From assembly GCA_023404095.1 (NCBI GenBank), contig JAEYDD010000062.1:62001-126000 (forward strand): a stretch of 64,000 nt of DNA, in the 5' to 3' direction. The stretch comes from Pseudomonadota bacterium (GTDB lineage Bacteria; Pseudomonadota; Alphaproteobacteria; Rhizobiales; Rhizobiaceae). Of the stretch, positions 32,626 to 41,448 are shown in pieces. A program made the position numbers and the translations under genes. Below the pieces are notes generated by a model. The model did not search any database, was not told where the DNA came from, and saw nothing but the letters and a program-made list of their open reading frames with translations. The first letter of the stretch is position 1; each line of letters begins with the position of its first letter.

Positions 32626-33579
32626 TCATTCGATGACGTGCGTTGCACGTCCGACGACAGCCTCCGGCAGCGTAACGCCCATCTTGGCGGCTGCGCCCTT
32701 GTTGACGACCAGATCGGTGCCAGCTGCGACCTTGACCGGGATATCGCCAGGATTTTCGCCCTTTAGGATGCGGACGACGATCTCGCCGGTCTGCTTGCCG
32801 ACGTCCTTGTAGTTGAAGCCGAGTGCGGCGATCGCACCGCGGGACACGGAATCGGTGTCGGCCGTGAACAGGGGCAGCTTGCCCTCTTCGGCAACGGCGA
32901 CGGCACCTTCCAGCGCCGAAATGATGGTGTTGTCCGTGGGGATGTAGATAGCGTCGGCGCGGCCGACCAGCGCGCGCGCTGCACCCTGGACTTCGGCGGA
33001 CTTCGTGGCTGCGGATTCGACGACCGTCAGGCCGGCCTTTTCCGCTTCGGCCTTCAGCACTGCGAGCAGCGAAACGGAGTTGGCTTCACCGGAATTGTAG
33101 AGGTAGCCGATCGTCTTGGCATTCGGCAGGATTTCCTTGATCAGCGCCAGGTGCTCGGCAACCGGCGACATGTCGGAAAGGCCGGTGACATTGCCGCCCG
33201 GCTTGTCCATGTCCTTCACCAGCTGCGCGCCGAGCGGATCGGAAACCGCCGTGAAGACGACGGGAATGTCCCGGGCCGAGGAAACCACCGCCTGGGCGGA
33301 CGGCGTGGAGATCGGAACGATGACGTTCGGACCTTCGCCGGCGAACTGGCGGGCGATCTGCGCAGCGGTGGCCGGATTGCCCTGGGCGGACTGATAGATG
33401 AAGGTCAGGTTCTCGCCTTCCTTGTAGCCTGCGGCGGCGAGGGCTTCCTTGACGCCGTCGCGAGCAGCGTCGAGTGCTGGATGCTCGACGATCGCCGTGA
33501 CGGCGACCGTCACGTCTTCTGCACGGGCAGGAAGTGAAATTGCAACCGTTGCCGCCAAAGCAAGCAGAAGTGCGCGCAT
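32626..33579 (-). CDS. ABC transporter substrate-binding protein (ABC_sub_bind, TrpX-like)
   Basis: Periplasmic solute-binding protein of 317 residues. Signal peptide MRALLLALAATVAISLPARA is cut before EDVTVAV. The family pattern is VTAIVEHPALDAARDGVKEAL, QSAQGNPATAAQIARQF, VSDPLGAQLV and FNYKDVGKQTGE. I chose the ATG at 33579, since the frame to 33639 lacks a signal sequence. It is the first gene of the operon, with permease and ATPase genes downstream. TrpX homologues bind tryptophan or tyrosine; the ligand here is not established. Confidence 0.9.
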   Translation of the reverse strand: MRALLLALAATVAISLPARAEDVTVAVTAIVEHPALDAARDGVKEALAAAGYKEGENLTFIYQSAQGNPATAAQIARQFAGEGPNVIVPISTPSAQAVVSSARDIPVVFTAVSDPLGAQLVKDMDKPGGNVTGLSDMSPVAEHLALIKEILPNAKTIGYLYNSGEANSVSLLAVLKAEAEKAGLTVVESAATKSAEVQGAARALVGRADAIYIPTDNTIISALEGAVAVAEEGKLPLFTADTDSVSRGAIAALGFNYKDVGKQTGEIVVRILKGENPGDIPVKVAAGTDLVVNKGAAAKMGVTLPEAVVGRATHVIE

Positions 33580-33730
33580 GAAATGATCTCCTCGAATAAT
33601 TTTCGAGCAGTTTTTAGGGAATGCGGCCCTCGGAATCAATTCGCACTCGCTACTGCATCAATCAAATTTGTTGACCTGAGTATGTCTTCACCGGCCCGGC
33701 AGACTAAACATGTGGACAACGGCGCGGGCG

Positions 33731-34969
33731 TCAGTCGTCCTCGCCGTGGCCGGCAATCATCATGGCCTCGTAGGCCATGCGGTCGACCTTGCGCATCCGC
33801 TCGGATTCGGATTTCAGCTGGCCACAGGCGGCAAGGATGTCGCGGCCGCGCGGCGTGCGGATCGGCGAGGCATAGCCTGCCTGGTTGATGAAATCGGCAA
33901 ACTTCTCGATCTGTTCCCAGTCCGAGCACTGATAGTTCGTGCCGGGCCAGGGGTTGAAGGGAATCAGGTTGATCTTGGCAGGGATGCCCTTCAGGAGCTG
34001 CACGAGCAGCTTGGCGTCTTCGAGCGAATCGTTGACGTCCTTGAGCATCACGTATTCGAAGGTAATGCGCCGCGCGTTCGAAAGGCTCGGATAGGCGCGG
34101 CAGGCTTCCAGAAGCTCCTTCAGCGGATACTTCTTGTTGATCGGCACCAGCATGTCGCGCAACTCGTCGCGCACCGCGTGGAGCGAAATCGCCAGCATCA
34201 CGCCGATCTCCTCGCCGGTGCGATAGATCTCGGGCACGATGCCGGAGGTGGACAGGGTAACACGCCGCTTCGATAGAGACAGGCCGTCCCCGTCCGTTGC
34301 AATCAGCAGCGCCTGCTTGACGTTTTCGAAGTTGTAGAGTGGCTCGCCCATGCCCATCATCACGATGTTGGACACCTTGCGGCCCTCGTTCGGCACGATC
34401 GCGCCGGCCGGCGTCTCGCGGTCCGGGAAATCGCCGAGGCGGTCGCGAGCGAGAAGAAGCTGGGACAGGATTTCTTCCGCCGTCAGGTTGCGCACCAGCT
34501 TCTGTGTGCCGGTGTGGCAGAAGGAACAGGTCAGCGTGCAGCCGACCTGGCTGGAGATGCACAGCGTGCCGCGCCCTTCTTCTGGAATATAGACCGTCTC
34601 GACTTCGACCGGCCGGCCGGCGCCGCGGGCAGGATAGCGCAGCAGCCATTTGCGTGTACCGTCGTTGGAAACCTGCTCCTCGACGATCTCCGGCCGCGCG
34701 ATGGTGAAGTGCTCCTTCAGCATCTCGCGCATGTCCTTGGAGACATTGAGCATATGGTCGAAATCTGAAACGCCGCGCACGTACAGCCAGTGCCAGAGCT
34801 GGCTCACCCGCATCTTGACCTGCCGCTCCGAGACGCCCTTTTCGACCAGCGCCTTGCCCATGTCCTCCCGGGAAAGGCCGATCAGCGACGGCTTCTCCGA
34901 AAGCATCGCCTTGCGCGGCGGTTTCGCGGTGAAGGGCTCCGAGCCGTTCAGAAAATCCAAGGTCGCCAT
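33731..34969 (-). CDS. rlmN: Dual-specificity 23S rRNA/tRNA methyltransferase RlmN
   Basis: Radical SAM enzyme that methylates C2 of A2503 in 23S rRNA and A37 of some tRNAs. Length is 412 residues. The 4Fe-4S motif is C144-x3-C148-x2-C151 (CTLTCSFC), and the domain shows VGCTLTCSFCHTGTQ, GMGEPLYN and LSTSGIVP. A Cys near the C-terminus in DILAACGQL acts as the methyl-carrying residue in this family. It stands alone and divergent from nothing close; about 270 bp separates it from rpmF upstream. Confidence 0.96.
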   Translation of the reverse strand: MATLDFLNGSEPFTAKPPRKAMLSEKPSLIGLSREDMGKALVEKGVSERQVKMRVSQLWHWLYVRGVSDFDHMLNVSKDMREMLKEHFTIARPEIVEEQVSNDGTRKWLLRYPARGAGRPVEVETVYIPEEGRGTLCISSQVGCTLTCSFCHTGTQKLVRNLTAEEILSQLLLARDRLGDFPDRETPAGAIVPNEGRKVSNIVMMGMGEPLYNFENVKQALLIATDGDGLSLSKRRVTLSTSGIVPEIYRTGEEIGVMLAISLHAVRDELRDMLVPINKKYPLKELLEACRAYPSLSNARRITFEYVMLKDVNDSLEDAKLLVQLLKGIPAKINLIPFNPWPGTNYQCSDWEQIEKFADFINQAGYASPIRTPRGRDILAACGQLKSESERMRKVDRMAYEAMMIAGHGEDD

Positions 34970-35180
34970 GGCTGCAATCCCGTTACGGCACGCGTCCCAC
35001 GTCGCCCTTGGGCCCGCAGTCGCGCCGACTCTCTATCGTGAAGTCTTCGGAGCCTTTGGCGCAGCATCTGGCGCGCGGCTCCTCGTGTTGCCCGCGCCTT
35101 TAGCATCGTTCCGCGGCAAAGTCACGCGCGGCGCGCCGGATCGGTCGCCTGGCAGCGGCGATGACGAGGAAGAGGTGGCG

Positions 35181-35214
35181 GAAAAAGAAAAGGGCCGGTC
35201 GAAACCAGCCCTTT
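35181..35214 (-). terminator. Terminator of rpmF
   Basis: Stem AAAGGGCTGGT/ACCGGCCCTTT (minus sense, one mismatch, 4-nt loop) followed by TTTTCTTTTT, 27 bp past the rpmF stop. Confidence 0.82.
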
Positions 35215-35240
35215 CCAAACGGTCTTCAACGCGAAGGCGC

Positions 35241-35426
35241 TTATGCGCTTTCCTTCGGCGTCAGGACCTGGCGACCGCGGTACATACCGGTCTTCAGGTC
35301 GATGTGATGCGGACGGCGCAGCTCGCCCGAGTTCTTGTCTTCGATGTAGCTCGGAGCCTTCAGGGCGTCGGCGGAGCGGCGCATGCCACGCTTGGACGGG
35401 CTCGTTTTTCTTTTCGGTACAGCCAT
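35241..35426 (-). CDS. rpmF: 50S ribosomal protein L32
   Basis: Ribosomal protein of 61 residues: start MAVPKRKTSPSKRGMRRSAD, then the alphaproteobacterial segment SGELRRPHHIDLKTGMYRGRQV. The zinc-ligand cysteines found in many L32 proteins are absent, so this is the zinc-free form. The ATG at 35426 fixes the start; the frame runs to 35495 without further L32 features. It has its own terminator. Confidence 0.95.
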   Translation of the reverse strand: MAVPKRKTSPSKRGMRRSADALKAPSYIEDKNSGELRRPHHIDLKTGMYRGRQVLTPKESA

Positions 35427-35612
35427 TTCACTACTCCACTGAACGTGCAAACACGTCAAAGGCCATCTAAAATGGCCGAAAAGACGTGCATCCATCTCGG
35501 AAATTTGGCGGGCTTATACATGGCAAATTCCCGCTTGACCAGTCCCTGTGGGGATTTTTTCATTGCCGGTGACGCTGGGGCCTTGCGGCATGAGGCGCCG
35601 GGGGCCCGGGTC

Positions 35613-36272
35613 TCAGGCCTCGTCTTCCGGTACGATCCAGGTTTCGGCAAGTGCCGCCGCCTGCCACTTCTTCCAGGCCGGGTGCGCCATGACGCGGTCC
35701 ATGTAGGCGAGCGTGCCCGGATCGCTGGTCAGGAGATAGGCGTGCAGGCGGTTGACCACCGGGGCGTACATCGCGTCCGCGGCGGAAAAGGCGCCGAACA
35801 GGTAGGGGCCGCCGGATCGCTCCAGCGCCTCGCGCCAGATCGCCTCGATGCGTGCGACGTCTTCCATCACCCCGTCGGGGAGCTCGATCGCGCGCTGCGG
35901 CCGGCGAATGTTCATCGGGCAGGCGTTGCGAAGTGAACGGAAGCCTGCGAGCATCTCCATCGAAATGGAGCGGGCATGCGCGCGGGCTGTGCGCTCGGTC
36001 GGCCAGATGCCGGCGTCCGGAAAGAGTTCGGCCACGTATTCGATGACGGCCAGCGATTCCCACACCCGCAGCTTGCCGTGGTGCAGAACGGGCACGCGCC
36101 CTGTGGGCGAGAGTTCCTTGAAGGCTGGATTGCCGGCTGCGAAATCGAAGGGCACGACCCTGTCCGCGAAGGGAATGCCTGCCGCCTCCATGGCGATCCA
36201 GGGGCGGAAGGACCAGGACGAGTAGTTCTTGTTGCCGATGTAGAGGACGAGATCGGAGGTGGGGTCTGACAT
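35613..36272 (-). CDS. Glutathione S-transferase family protein
   Basis: Cytosolic protein of 219 residues. The N-terminal thioredoxin-like domain has NKNYSSWSFRPWIAM, where a Ser of YSSWS is the likely catalytic residue, and SPTGRVPVLHHG plus WESLAVIEYVAE for glutathione binding. The helical C-terminal domain contains FSAADAMYAPVVNRL. I chose ATG 36272 as the frame runs on to 36335 without GST features. The xenobiotic or endogenous substrate is unknown. It is downstream of mtgA on the same strand with about 80 bp between. Confidence 0.9.
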   Translation of the reverse strand: MSDPTSDLVLYIGNKNYSSWSFRPWIAMEAAGIPFADRVVPFDFAAGNPAFKELSPTGRVPVLHHGKLRVWESLAVIEYVAELFPDAGIWPTERTARAHARSISMEMLAGFRSLRNACPMNIRRPQRAIELPDGVMEDVARIEAIWREALERSGGPYLFGAFSAADAMYAPVVNRLHAYLLTSDPGTLAYMDRVMAHPAWKKWQAAALAETWIVPEDEA

Positions 36273-36350
36273 GACGTTCGGTTCCCTGGGCTTTATTCGC
36301 CTGTAACCGTAGAGACGCCGTCCGGCTGGCGCCAATGAAAAGACATGAAC

Positions 36351-37037
36351 TCACTCATAAAGGCACTTGATATATTCGCCCGACCGGCTGGCGCGCCGTT
36401 CGATAACCACGGCGAGCCGCTGCAGGCCGCGCCCCGGCTTGCCGGCGTTTCGGTCGATCGGGTTGGGCAGGGACACGGCGAGGAGGGCGGCCTGACGCCT
36501 TGAAAGCTTGCTGGCGGGCACATCGAAGTGATGCTGCGCGGCGGCCTCGATGCCATAGATGCCGGGGCCCCATTCGGCGACGTTGAGGTAGATCTCCATC
36601 AGCCTGCGCTTGCTCCAGACGGTGTCCGCCACCATCGCAAGCGGCAGCTCCAACGCCTTTCTCACGAACGAACGGCCATTCCAGAGGTAGAGGTTCTTGA
36701 CCGTCTGCATCGGAATGGTGCTGGCGCCGCGTGTGGCGGACCCTTCCAGCGCATCGTTGACCACGCCGCGCATCTCGCCCCAGTCGACGCCGCCGTGGCG
36801 ACAGAACTGGCCGTCCTCCGACATCATGACGGACTGAACGAGCACGGGGGCGATGTCCTCGAACTCGACCCAGCGACGATCGTAACCCTGCAAGGTCACG
36901 AGATCGCGCAGCATGAGCGTGGAGACGGGATGAACGAAGCCGAGCGCGTAGATGGGTATCAGCAGGTAGGGAAGGGCCAGCAGGGCGAGGGCGACGAGCA
37001 ACGCCTTGCGCCAGCCGCGCCGCAGCCGCCGGCTCAT
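36351..37037 (-). CDS. mtgA: Monofunctional peptidoglycan glycosyltransferase MtgA
   Basis: Inner-membrane enzyme that polymerises lipid II into glycan strands without a transpeptidase domain. 228 residues with one N-terminal transmembrane helix (about 14-38). The GT51 motifs are MSEDGQFCRHGGVDW (with catalytic Glu), RGASTIPMQTVKNLYLW and RRLMEIYLNVAEWGPGIYG. The ATG at 37037 (MSRRLRRGWRK) has an AAGAGAG-type site; an in-frame ATG at 37172 would add 45 low-complexity residues and seems less likely. It is divergent from the polyprenyl synthase gene, whose pathway also feeds lipid carriers. Confidence 0.93.
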   Translation of the reverse strand: MSRRLRRGWRKALLVALALLALPYLLIPIYALGFVHPVSTLMLRDLVTLQGYDRRWVEFEDIAPVLVQSVMMSEDGQFCRHGGVDWGEMRGVVNDALEGSATRGASTIPMQTVKNLYLWNGRSFVRKALELPLAMVADTVWSKRRLMEIYLNVAEWGPGIYGIEAAAQHHFDVPASKLSRRQAALLAVSLPNPIDRNAGKPGRGLQRLAVVIERRASRSGEYIKCLYE

Positions 37038-37320
37038 GGTCTCTCTTCCATCGGCTTCCAGCCCGCCAGTTCCCAGCGTGGCTGTGCCGAGCGCGCCAGC
37101 GCCGAGCCGGCTGGCATCGTGATGCCTGGCATCGAGCTCCGCCTCTGCGCGTCTTTCGGGTGAAATCTCCAAGGGCGGTGTCCGTCCTTTTGCCGTCGTG
37201 GGTTTTCATAGCGTCATGCTGCCCGGTTTGCCAGTGGTTGCGGTCAAACTTTGCGGGCTTTGCGGCAGCTATCCAACCTTCGCCGTTGCCTATCATCGCG
37301 CCGCGTGCCAAACAGCGGCC

Positions 37321-38238
37321 ATGACCAGCCCTTCAGTCCTTTTCCGCCAGCGCCTGCAATCGAACGCCGTGGCCGTGGAGGCAACGCTTGCGGCAATTTT
37401 GTCCGCCGATACCCAGGCCGGCGAGATCGCGCGGCCCGAGCGGCTGCTTTCGGCGATCCGCCATGGCGTTCTGAACGGCGGAAAGCGGTTGCGCCCGTTC
37501 CTGGTGATGGAGACGGCGGCGTTGTTCGGCGAGGATTTTGCCGGACCGGCGCTGCGGGTCGGGGCAGCACTCGAGTGCATTCATTGCTATTCGCTGGTGC
37601 ACGACGATCTGCCGGCGATGGACGACGACGAACTCAGGCGCGGCCAGCCGACGGTGCATGTCGCCTATGACGAGGCGACGGCCATCCTTGCCGGCGACAG
37701 CCTGCTGACGCTGGCGTTCGACATTGTTGCCGCGCCGGAAACGACGCTTGCCGACCGGGTCAAGACGGCGCTCGTGCTGTCGCTCGCGCGCGCTGCCGGC
37801 ATCGGTGGCATGGCCGGCGGGCAGGCGCTGGATCTCGCGGCCGAACAGAAGGCGCCGGATGCCGCAGGCATCGTGACGCTGCAGGCGATGAAGACTGGTG
37901 CGCTGATCCGGTTTGCCTGCGAGGCCGGCGCCATTGTCGCGGACGCGGACGCGGAAGCGCGTAGCCTGTTGCGGCGCTACGGCGAGACCATCGGCCTGGC
38001 CTTCCAACTCGCCGATGACCTGCTCGACCTGACGGCGGATGCTGCGACCATGGGCAAGGCGACCGGCAAGGATGCCGCCCGTGGGAAGGGCACGCTGGTT
38101 GCCCTCAATGGACAGAACTGGGCCGAGGAGAGACTGAACGCGCTGGTCGGCGAGGCGGAGGCCCTGCTTGTGCCGTTCGGCGAGCGCGGCGCCATCCTGG
38201 TCGAGACCGCCCGTTTCGTCGCCAATCGCAGGAGCTGA
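37321..38238 (+). CDS. ispA: Farnesyl/geranyl diphosphate synthase
   Basis: Trans-prenyltransferase of 305 residues that condenses isopentenyl diphosphate with allylic diphosphates. The first aspartate-rich motif is DDLPAMDDDELRRG and the second is DDLLD; GGKRLRP and the GGQALDL segment are typical of IspA-like enzymes. Chain length cannot be proved from sequence; farnesyl is the usual product of this class. The start MTSPSVLFRQRLQ at 37321 is the likely one; a longer frame starts at 37198. hisC starts 4 bp after its stop, so both are probably cotranscribed. Confidence 0.88.
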   Translation: MTSPSVLFRQRLQSNAVAVEATLAAILSADTQAGEIARPERLLSAIRHGVLNGGKRLRPFLVMETAALFGEDFAGPALRVGAALECIHCYSLVHDDLPAMDDDELRRGQPTVHVAYDEATAILAGDSLLTLAFDIVAAPETTLADRVKTALVLSLARAAGIGGMAGGQALDLAAEQKAPDAAGIVTLQAMKTGALIRFACEAGAIVADADAEARSLLRRYGETIGLAFQLADDLLDLTADAATMGKATGKDAARGKGTLVALNGQNWAEERLNALVGEAEALLVPFGERGAILVETARFVANRRS

Positions 38239-38242
38239 CAGC

Positions 38243-39298
38243 ATGAGCAAATTCTGGTCGCCGATCGTCTCGACGCTGAAACCCTACGTGGCCGGCGAGC
38301 AGCCGCGCATCGCCGATCTCGTCAAGCTGAACACGAACGAGAACCCCTACGGCCCCTCGCCCAAGGCGATCGCCGCGATGCAGGGCGCCGTGGCGGACAG
38401 CCTGCGCCTTTATCCCGACCCGAACGCGCTCGTCCTGCGGCAGGCCATCGCAGGAACCTATCGGGTGGAGCCGGACGAGGTCTTCGTCGGCAACGGGTCC
38501 GACGAGGTGCTGGCGCATGCCTTTGCTGCCCTTCTCAAGCACGACAGGCCGCTGCTCTATCCCGACATCACCTACAGCTTCTATCCGACCTATTGCGGCC
38601 TGTTCGGCATCGAAGCCGTCGAGGTGCCGCTCAGGGACGATTTCACGATCGACCTCTCCGACTATGACCGGCCCTGCGGCGCTGTCATCCTGCCCAACCC
38701 GAATGCGCCGACCGGGATCGGCCTGCCGTTCGCCGCGATCGAGGCGCTCCTGGCCGCACATCCCGACCAGCCCGTCGTGATCGACGAGGCCTATATCGAT
38801 TTCGGTGGCGAGAGCGCGATCCCGCTGACGCGCAAGTACGACAACCTGCTGGTCGTCCATACGCTGTCGAAGTCCCGCTCGCTCGCCGGCCTGCGGGTCG
38901 GTTACGCGATCGGCCAGCGACCGCTGATCGATGCGCTGGAGCGGGTCAAGGACAGCTTCAACTCCTATCCGCTGGATCGCGTCGCGCAGGCAGGTGCTGC
39001 GGCGGCGATCGAGGATATCGCCTGGTTCGACGAGACGCGGGGCAAGGTGATCGAGCAGCGCGAGCGCGTCACCGGCGCGCTGCGCCAGCGCGGCTTCGAG
39101 GTCCTACCGTCGCAGGCGAACTTCGTCTTTGCCAGGCACCCTGACCATAGCGGTGCGGACATTGCGAAGGGATTGCGGGAGCGCGCGGTTCTGGTGCGGC
39201 ACTTCGCCAAGCCGCGGATTTCGGATTTCCTGCGTATCACGATCGGCACGCCTGAGGAATGCGACAGGCTGGTGGCGGCTCTCGACGAGATCGTCTAA
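38243..39298 (+). CDS. hisC: Histidinol-phosphate aminotransferase
   Basis: PLP enzyme of 351 residues that transaminates imidazole-acetol phosphate in histidine synthesis. Class-I aminotransferase features: LNTNENPYGPSPKA near the N-terminus, PNPNAPTG for PLP contact, DEAYIDFGG, and the PLP lysine in HTLSKSRSLAGLRVGY. AGGAG lies 8 nt before the ATG at 38243. It follows ispA by 4 bp. Some rhizobial HisC paralogues use other amino acids; the specificity for histidinol-phosphate is family-based. Confidence 0.9.
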   Translation: MSKFWSPIVSTLKPYVAGEQPRIADLVKLNTNENPYGPSPKAIAAMQGAVADSLRLYPDPNALVLRQAIAGTYRVEPDEVFVGNGSDEVLAHAFAALLKHDRPLLYPDITYSFYPTYCGLFGIEAVEVPLRDDFTIDLSDYDRPCGAVILPNPNAPTGIGLPFAAIEALLAAHPDQPVVIDEAYIDFGGESAIPLTRKYDNLLVVHTLSKSRSLAGLRVGYAIGQRPLIDALERVKDSFNSYPLDRVAQAGAAAAIEDIAWFDETRGKVIEQRERVTGALRQRGFEVLPSQANFVFARHPDHSGADIAKGLRERAVLVRHFAKPRISDFLRITIGTPEECDRLVAALDEIV

Positions 39299-39406
39299 GG
39301 GCGGGCGGCAGCCTGATGTGACCGTGCATTCGCCGCCTCGACGCCGATGTTGCGCTGAGCGTCGGCGGCGAATTAGGGTCGAGCGAAGCTTGCGGAGGTT
39401 CAGACA

Positions 39407-40048
39407 GTGCAAGAGATCCTGCCTTATTTGCCGCAGCTTGCTGTTGGCTGGACGGCCTATCTGATCGCCACGGCTTCGCCCGGACCGGCGATCCTTGCGA
39501 TCATCGCGACATCGGTCGGCCAGGGTCGCAAGGCGGGTTTGGCCCTGGCATTCGGCGTTCTTACCGGATCCTACTTCTGGGCGATGCTGACTGCATCGGG
39601 GCTGTCCGCGCTGGTGGGGGCCTACGGGCATGCGATCATCGCGCTGAAGCTCGCGGGCGGGCTGTATCTGCTCTGGCTTGCCTGGAATACGATGCGATCG
39701 GCGATGCGCGACGGTGCGGCATATAATGCTCGGCAGGTGCTGGCGGCACTTTCATTGCGTAAGCAATATCTGAAGGGGCTCGGCATCCACTTGACCAACC
39801 CGAAGGCAATTTTCAGCTGGATCATGCTCACTTCGCTCGGCATGCCCGCCGGCGCGCCGTCATGGACCATGGCCGTCTTCATCGGCGGCTGCATGATGAT
39901 CGGGCTTGTGACCTTCATCGGGTTCGCGCTGGTGTTCTCGCTGGCGCCGGTGCACCGTGCCTACCTGCGCTCGCGCCGGGTGATCGAGGGCGCGATGGCG
40001 GCGTTCTTCGCCTTTGCCGGCCTCAAGCTGCTGACGACACGGATCTGA
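39407..40048 (+). CDS. LysE/RhtB-family exporter (GTG start)
   Basis: Inner-membrane exporter of 213 residues with about six helices; YLIATASPGPAILAIIATSVGQGRKAG and LTNPKAIFSWIML are the family marks. The GTG at 39407 is supported by GGAGG 8 nt upstream. Third LysE-type gene in the window. Its stop (40046-40048) directly abuts the stop of convergent ispG (40049-40051), so the 3' ends share no spacer. Substrate unknown. Confidence 0.9.
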   Translation: MQEILPYLPQLAVGWTAYLIATASPGPAILAIIATSVGQGRKAGLALAFGVLTGSYFWAMLTASGLSALVGAYGHAIIALKLAGGLYLLWLAWNTMRSAMRDGAAYNARQVLAALSLRKQYLKGLGIHLTNPKAIFSWIMLTSLGMPAGAPSWTMAVFIGGCMMIGLVTFIGFALVFSLAPVHRAYLRSRRVIEGAMAAFFAFAGLKLLTTRI

Positions 40049-41302
40049 CTATTCCGCCGCCGCCTGACCCTGGCCGAAGCGCTGCTCGATATAGTCGGTA
40101 ACGAGGGCTTCGAAATCGCCGGCGATATTGGTGCCGCGCAGCGTCATCGCCTTCTTGCCGTCGATATAGACGGGTGCAGCCGGCAGTTCGCCGGTACCGG
40201 GCAGCGAGATGCCGATATCGGCGTGCTTGCTCTCGCCCGGGCCGTTGACGATGCAGCCCATCACGGCGACCTTGAGCGCTTCCACGCCCGGATATTTCTC
40301 GCGCCAGACCGGCATGTTCTTGCGGATGTCGTCCTGGATCTTCTGTGCGAGTTCCTGGAACACCGTCGAAGTCGTGCGGCCGCAGCCGGGACATGCGGCG
40401 ACGACCGGCACGAACTGGCGAAAACCCATCACCTGCAGCAGTTCCTGGGCCACCTGCACCTCGCGGGTGCGGTCGCCGCCCGGCTCGGGGGTCAGCGAGA
40501 TGCGGATCGTGTCGCCGATCCCCTGCTGCATCAGGATGCCGAGCGAGGCCGACGAGGCGACGATGCCCTTGGTGCCCATGCCGGCCTCGGTCAGGCCCAG
40601 ATGCAGCGCATGGTCGGAACGGGCCGAAAGCATGGCGTAGACGGCGATCAGGTCCTGGACATTGCTGACCTTGGCCGACAGGATGATGCGGTGGCGCGGC
40701 AGGCCGATCTCCTCGGCAAGCTCGGCGGAGAGCAGCGCAGAAGCGCAGATCGCCTCGCGCATGACCTGCTGGGCGGTGAGCGGAAAGCCCTTGGCCTGAT
40801 TGTCGTCCATCATCCGGGTCAGCAGTTCCTGGTCCAGCGAACCCCAGTTGACGCCGATGCGCACCGGCTTGTCGTAGCGGATCGCGGTCTCCACGATCGC
40901 GCCGAACTGCTTGTCCTTCTTGTCCTTGAAGCCGACGTTGCCGGGATTGATGCGGTACTTCGCCAGCGCCTCGGCGCAGGCGGGGTGGTCGGCGAGAAGC
41001 TTGTGGCCGATATAGTGAAAGTCGCCGACTAGCGGTACGTCCATGCCGAGCCGCAACAGGCGCTCGCGGATCTTCGGCACCGCGGCGGCACTCTCGTCGC
41101 GATCGACGGTTATGCGGACGATTTCCGAACCCGCGCGGAAGAGGGCTGCGACCTGTGCCACCGTGGCGTCTACGTCGGCGGTATCGGTGTTGGTCATCGA
41201 TTGAACGACGACAGGCGCCCCGCCACCGACCATGACGCCGCCGACGTCGACGCCGACGGACTGGCGGCGCGGTTTTGGCTCGAAATCGAAGGAGAAGGAC
41301 AT
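40049..41302 (-). CDS. ispG: (E)-4-hydroxy-3-methylbut-2-enyl-diphosphate synthase IspG
   Basis: Fe-S enzyme of the MEP isoprenoid pathway, reducing cyclic MEcPP to HMBPP. 417 residues. PVVVQSMTNTDTADVDATV and VDRDESAAAVPKIRERL form the TIM-barrel domain; the C-terminal cluster ligands lie in VAACPGCGRTTSTVF and the GCIVNGPGE segment. Here it feeds the prenyl synthase encoded 2 kb upstream on the opposite strand. It is convergent with the LysE gene with no intervening bases. Confidence 0.95.
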   Translation of the reverse strand: MSFSFDFEPKPRRQSVGVDVGGVMVGGGAPVVVQSMTNTDTADVDATVAQVAALFRAGSEIVRITVDRDESAAAVPKIRERLLRLGMDVPLVGDFHYIGHKLLADHPACAEALAKYRINPGNVGFKDKKDKQFGAIVETAIRYDKPVRIGVNWGSLDQELLTRMMDDNQAKGFPLTAQQVMREAICASALLSAELAEEIGLPRHRIILSAKVSNVQDLIAVYAMLSARSDHALHLGLTEAGMGTKGIVASSASLGILMQQGIGDTIRISLTPEPGGDRTREVQVAQELLQVMGFRQFVPVVAACPGCGRTTSTVFQELAQKIQDDIRKNMPVWREKYPGVEALKVAVMGCIVNGPGESKHADIGISLPGTGELPAAPVYIDGKKAMTLRGTNIAGDFEALVTDYIEQRFGQGQAAAE

Positions 41303-41448
41303 GGCTGCCTCGTCGTGGCCTTGCTGCTCGCCCGTCAGCGGACGAGGGCAACGGAATCCGGGATTGTCACCATTCAGGTGGAACAGGAAATGTGGCTTGT
41401 CAACTGCCGCGCCGGCGTTGACGGTGAGTTGATGGGCGGGCGATCGGC

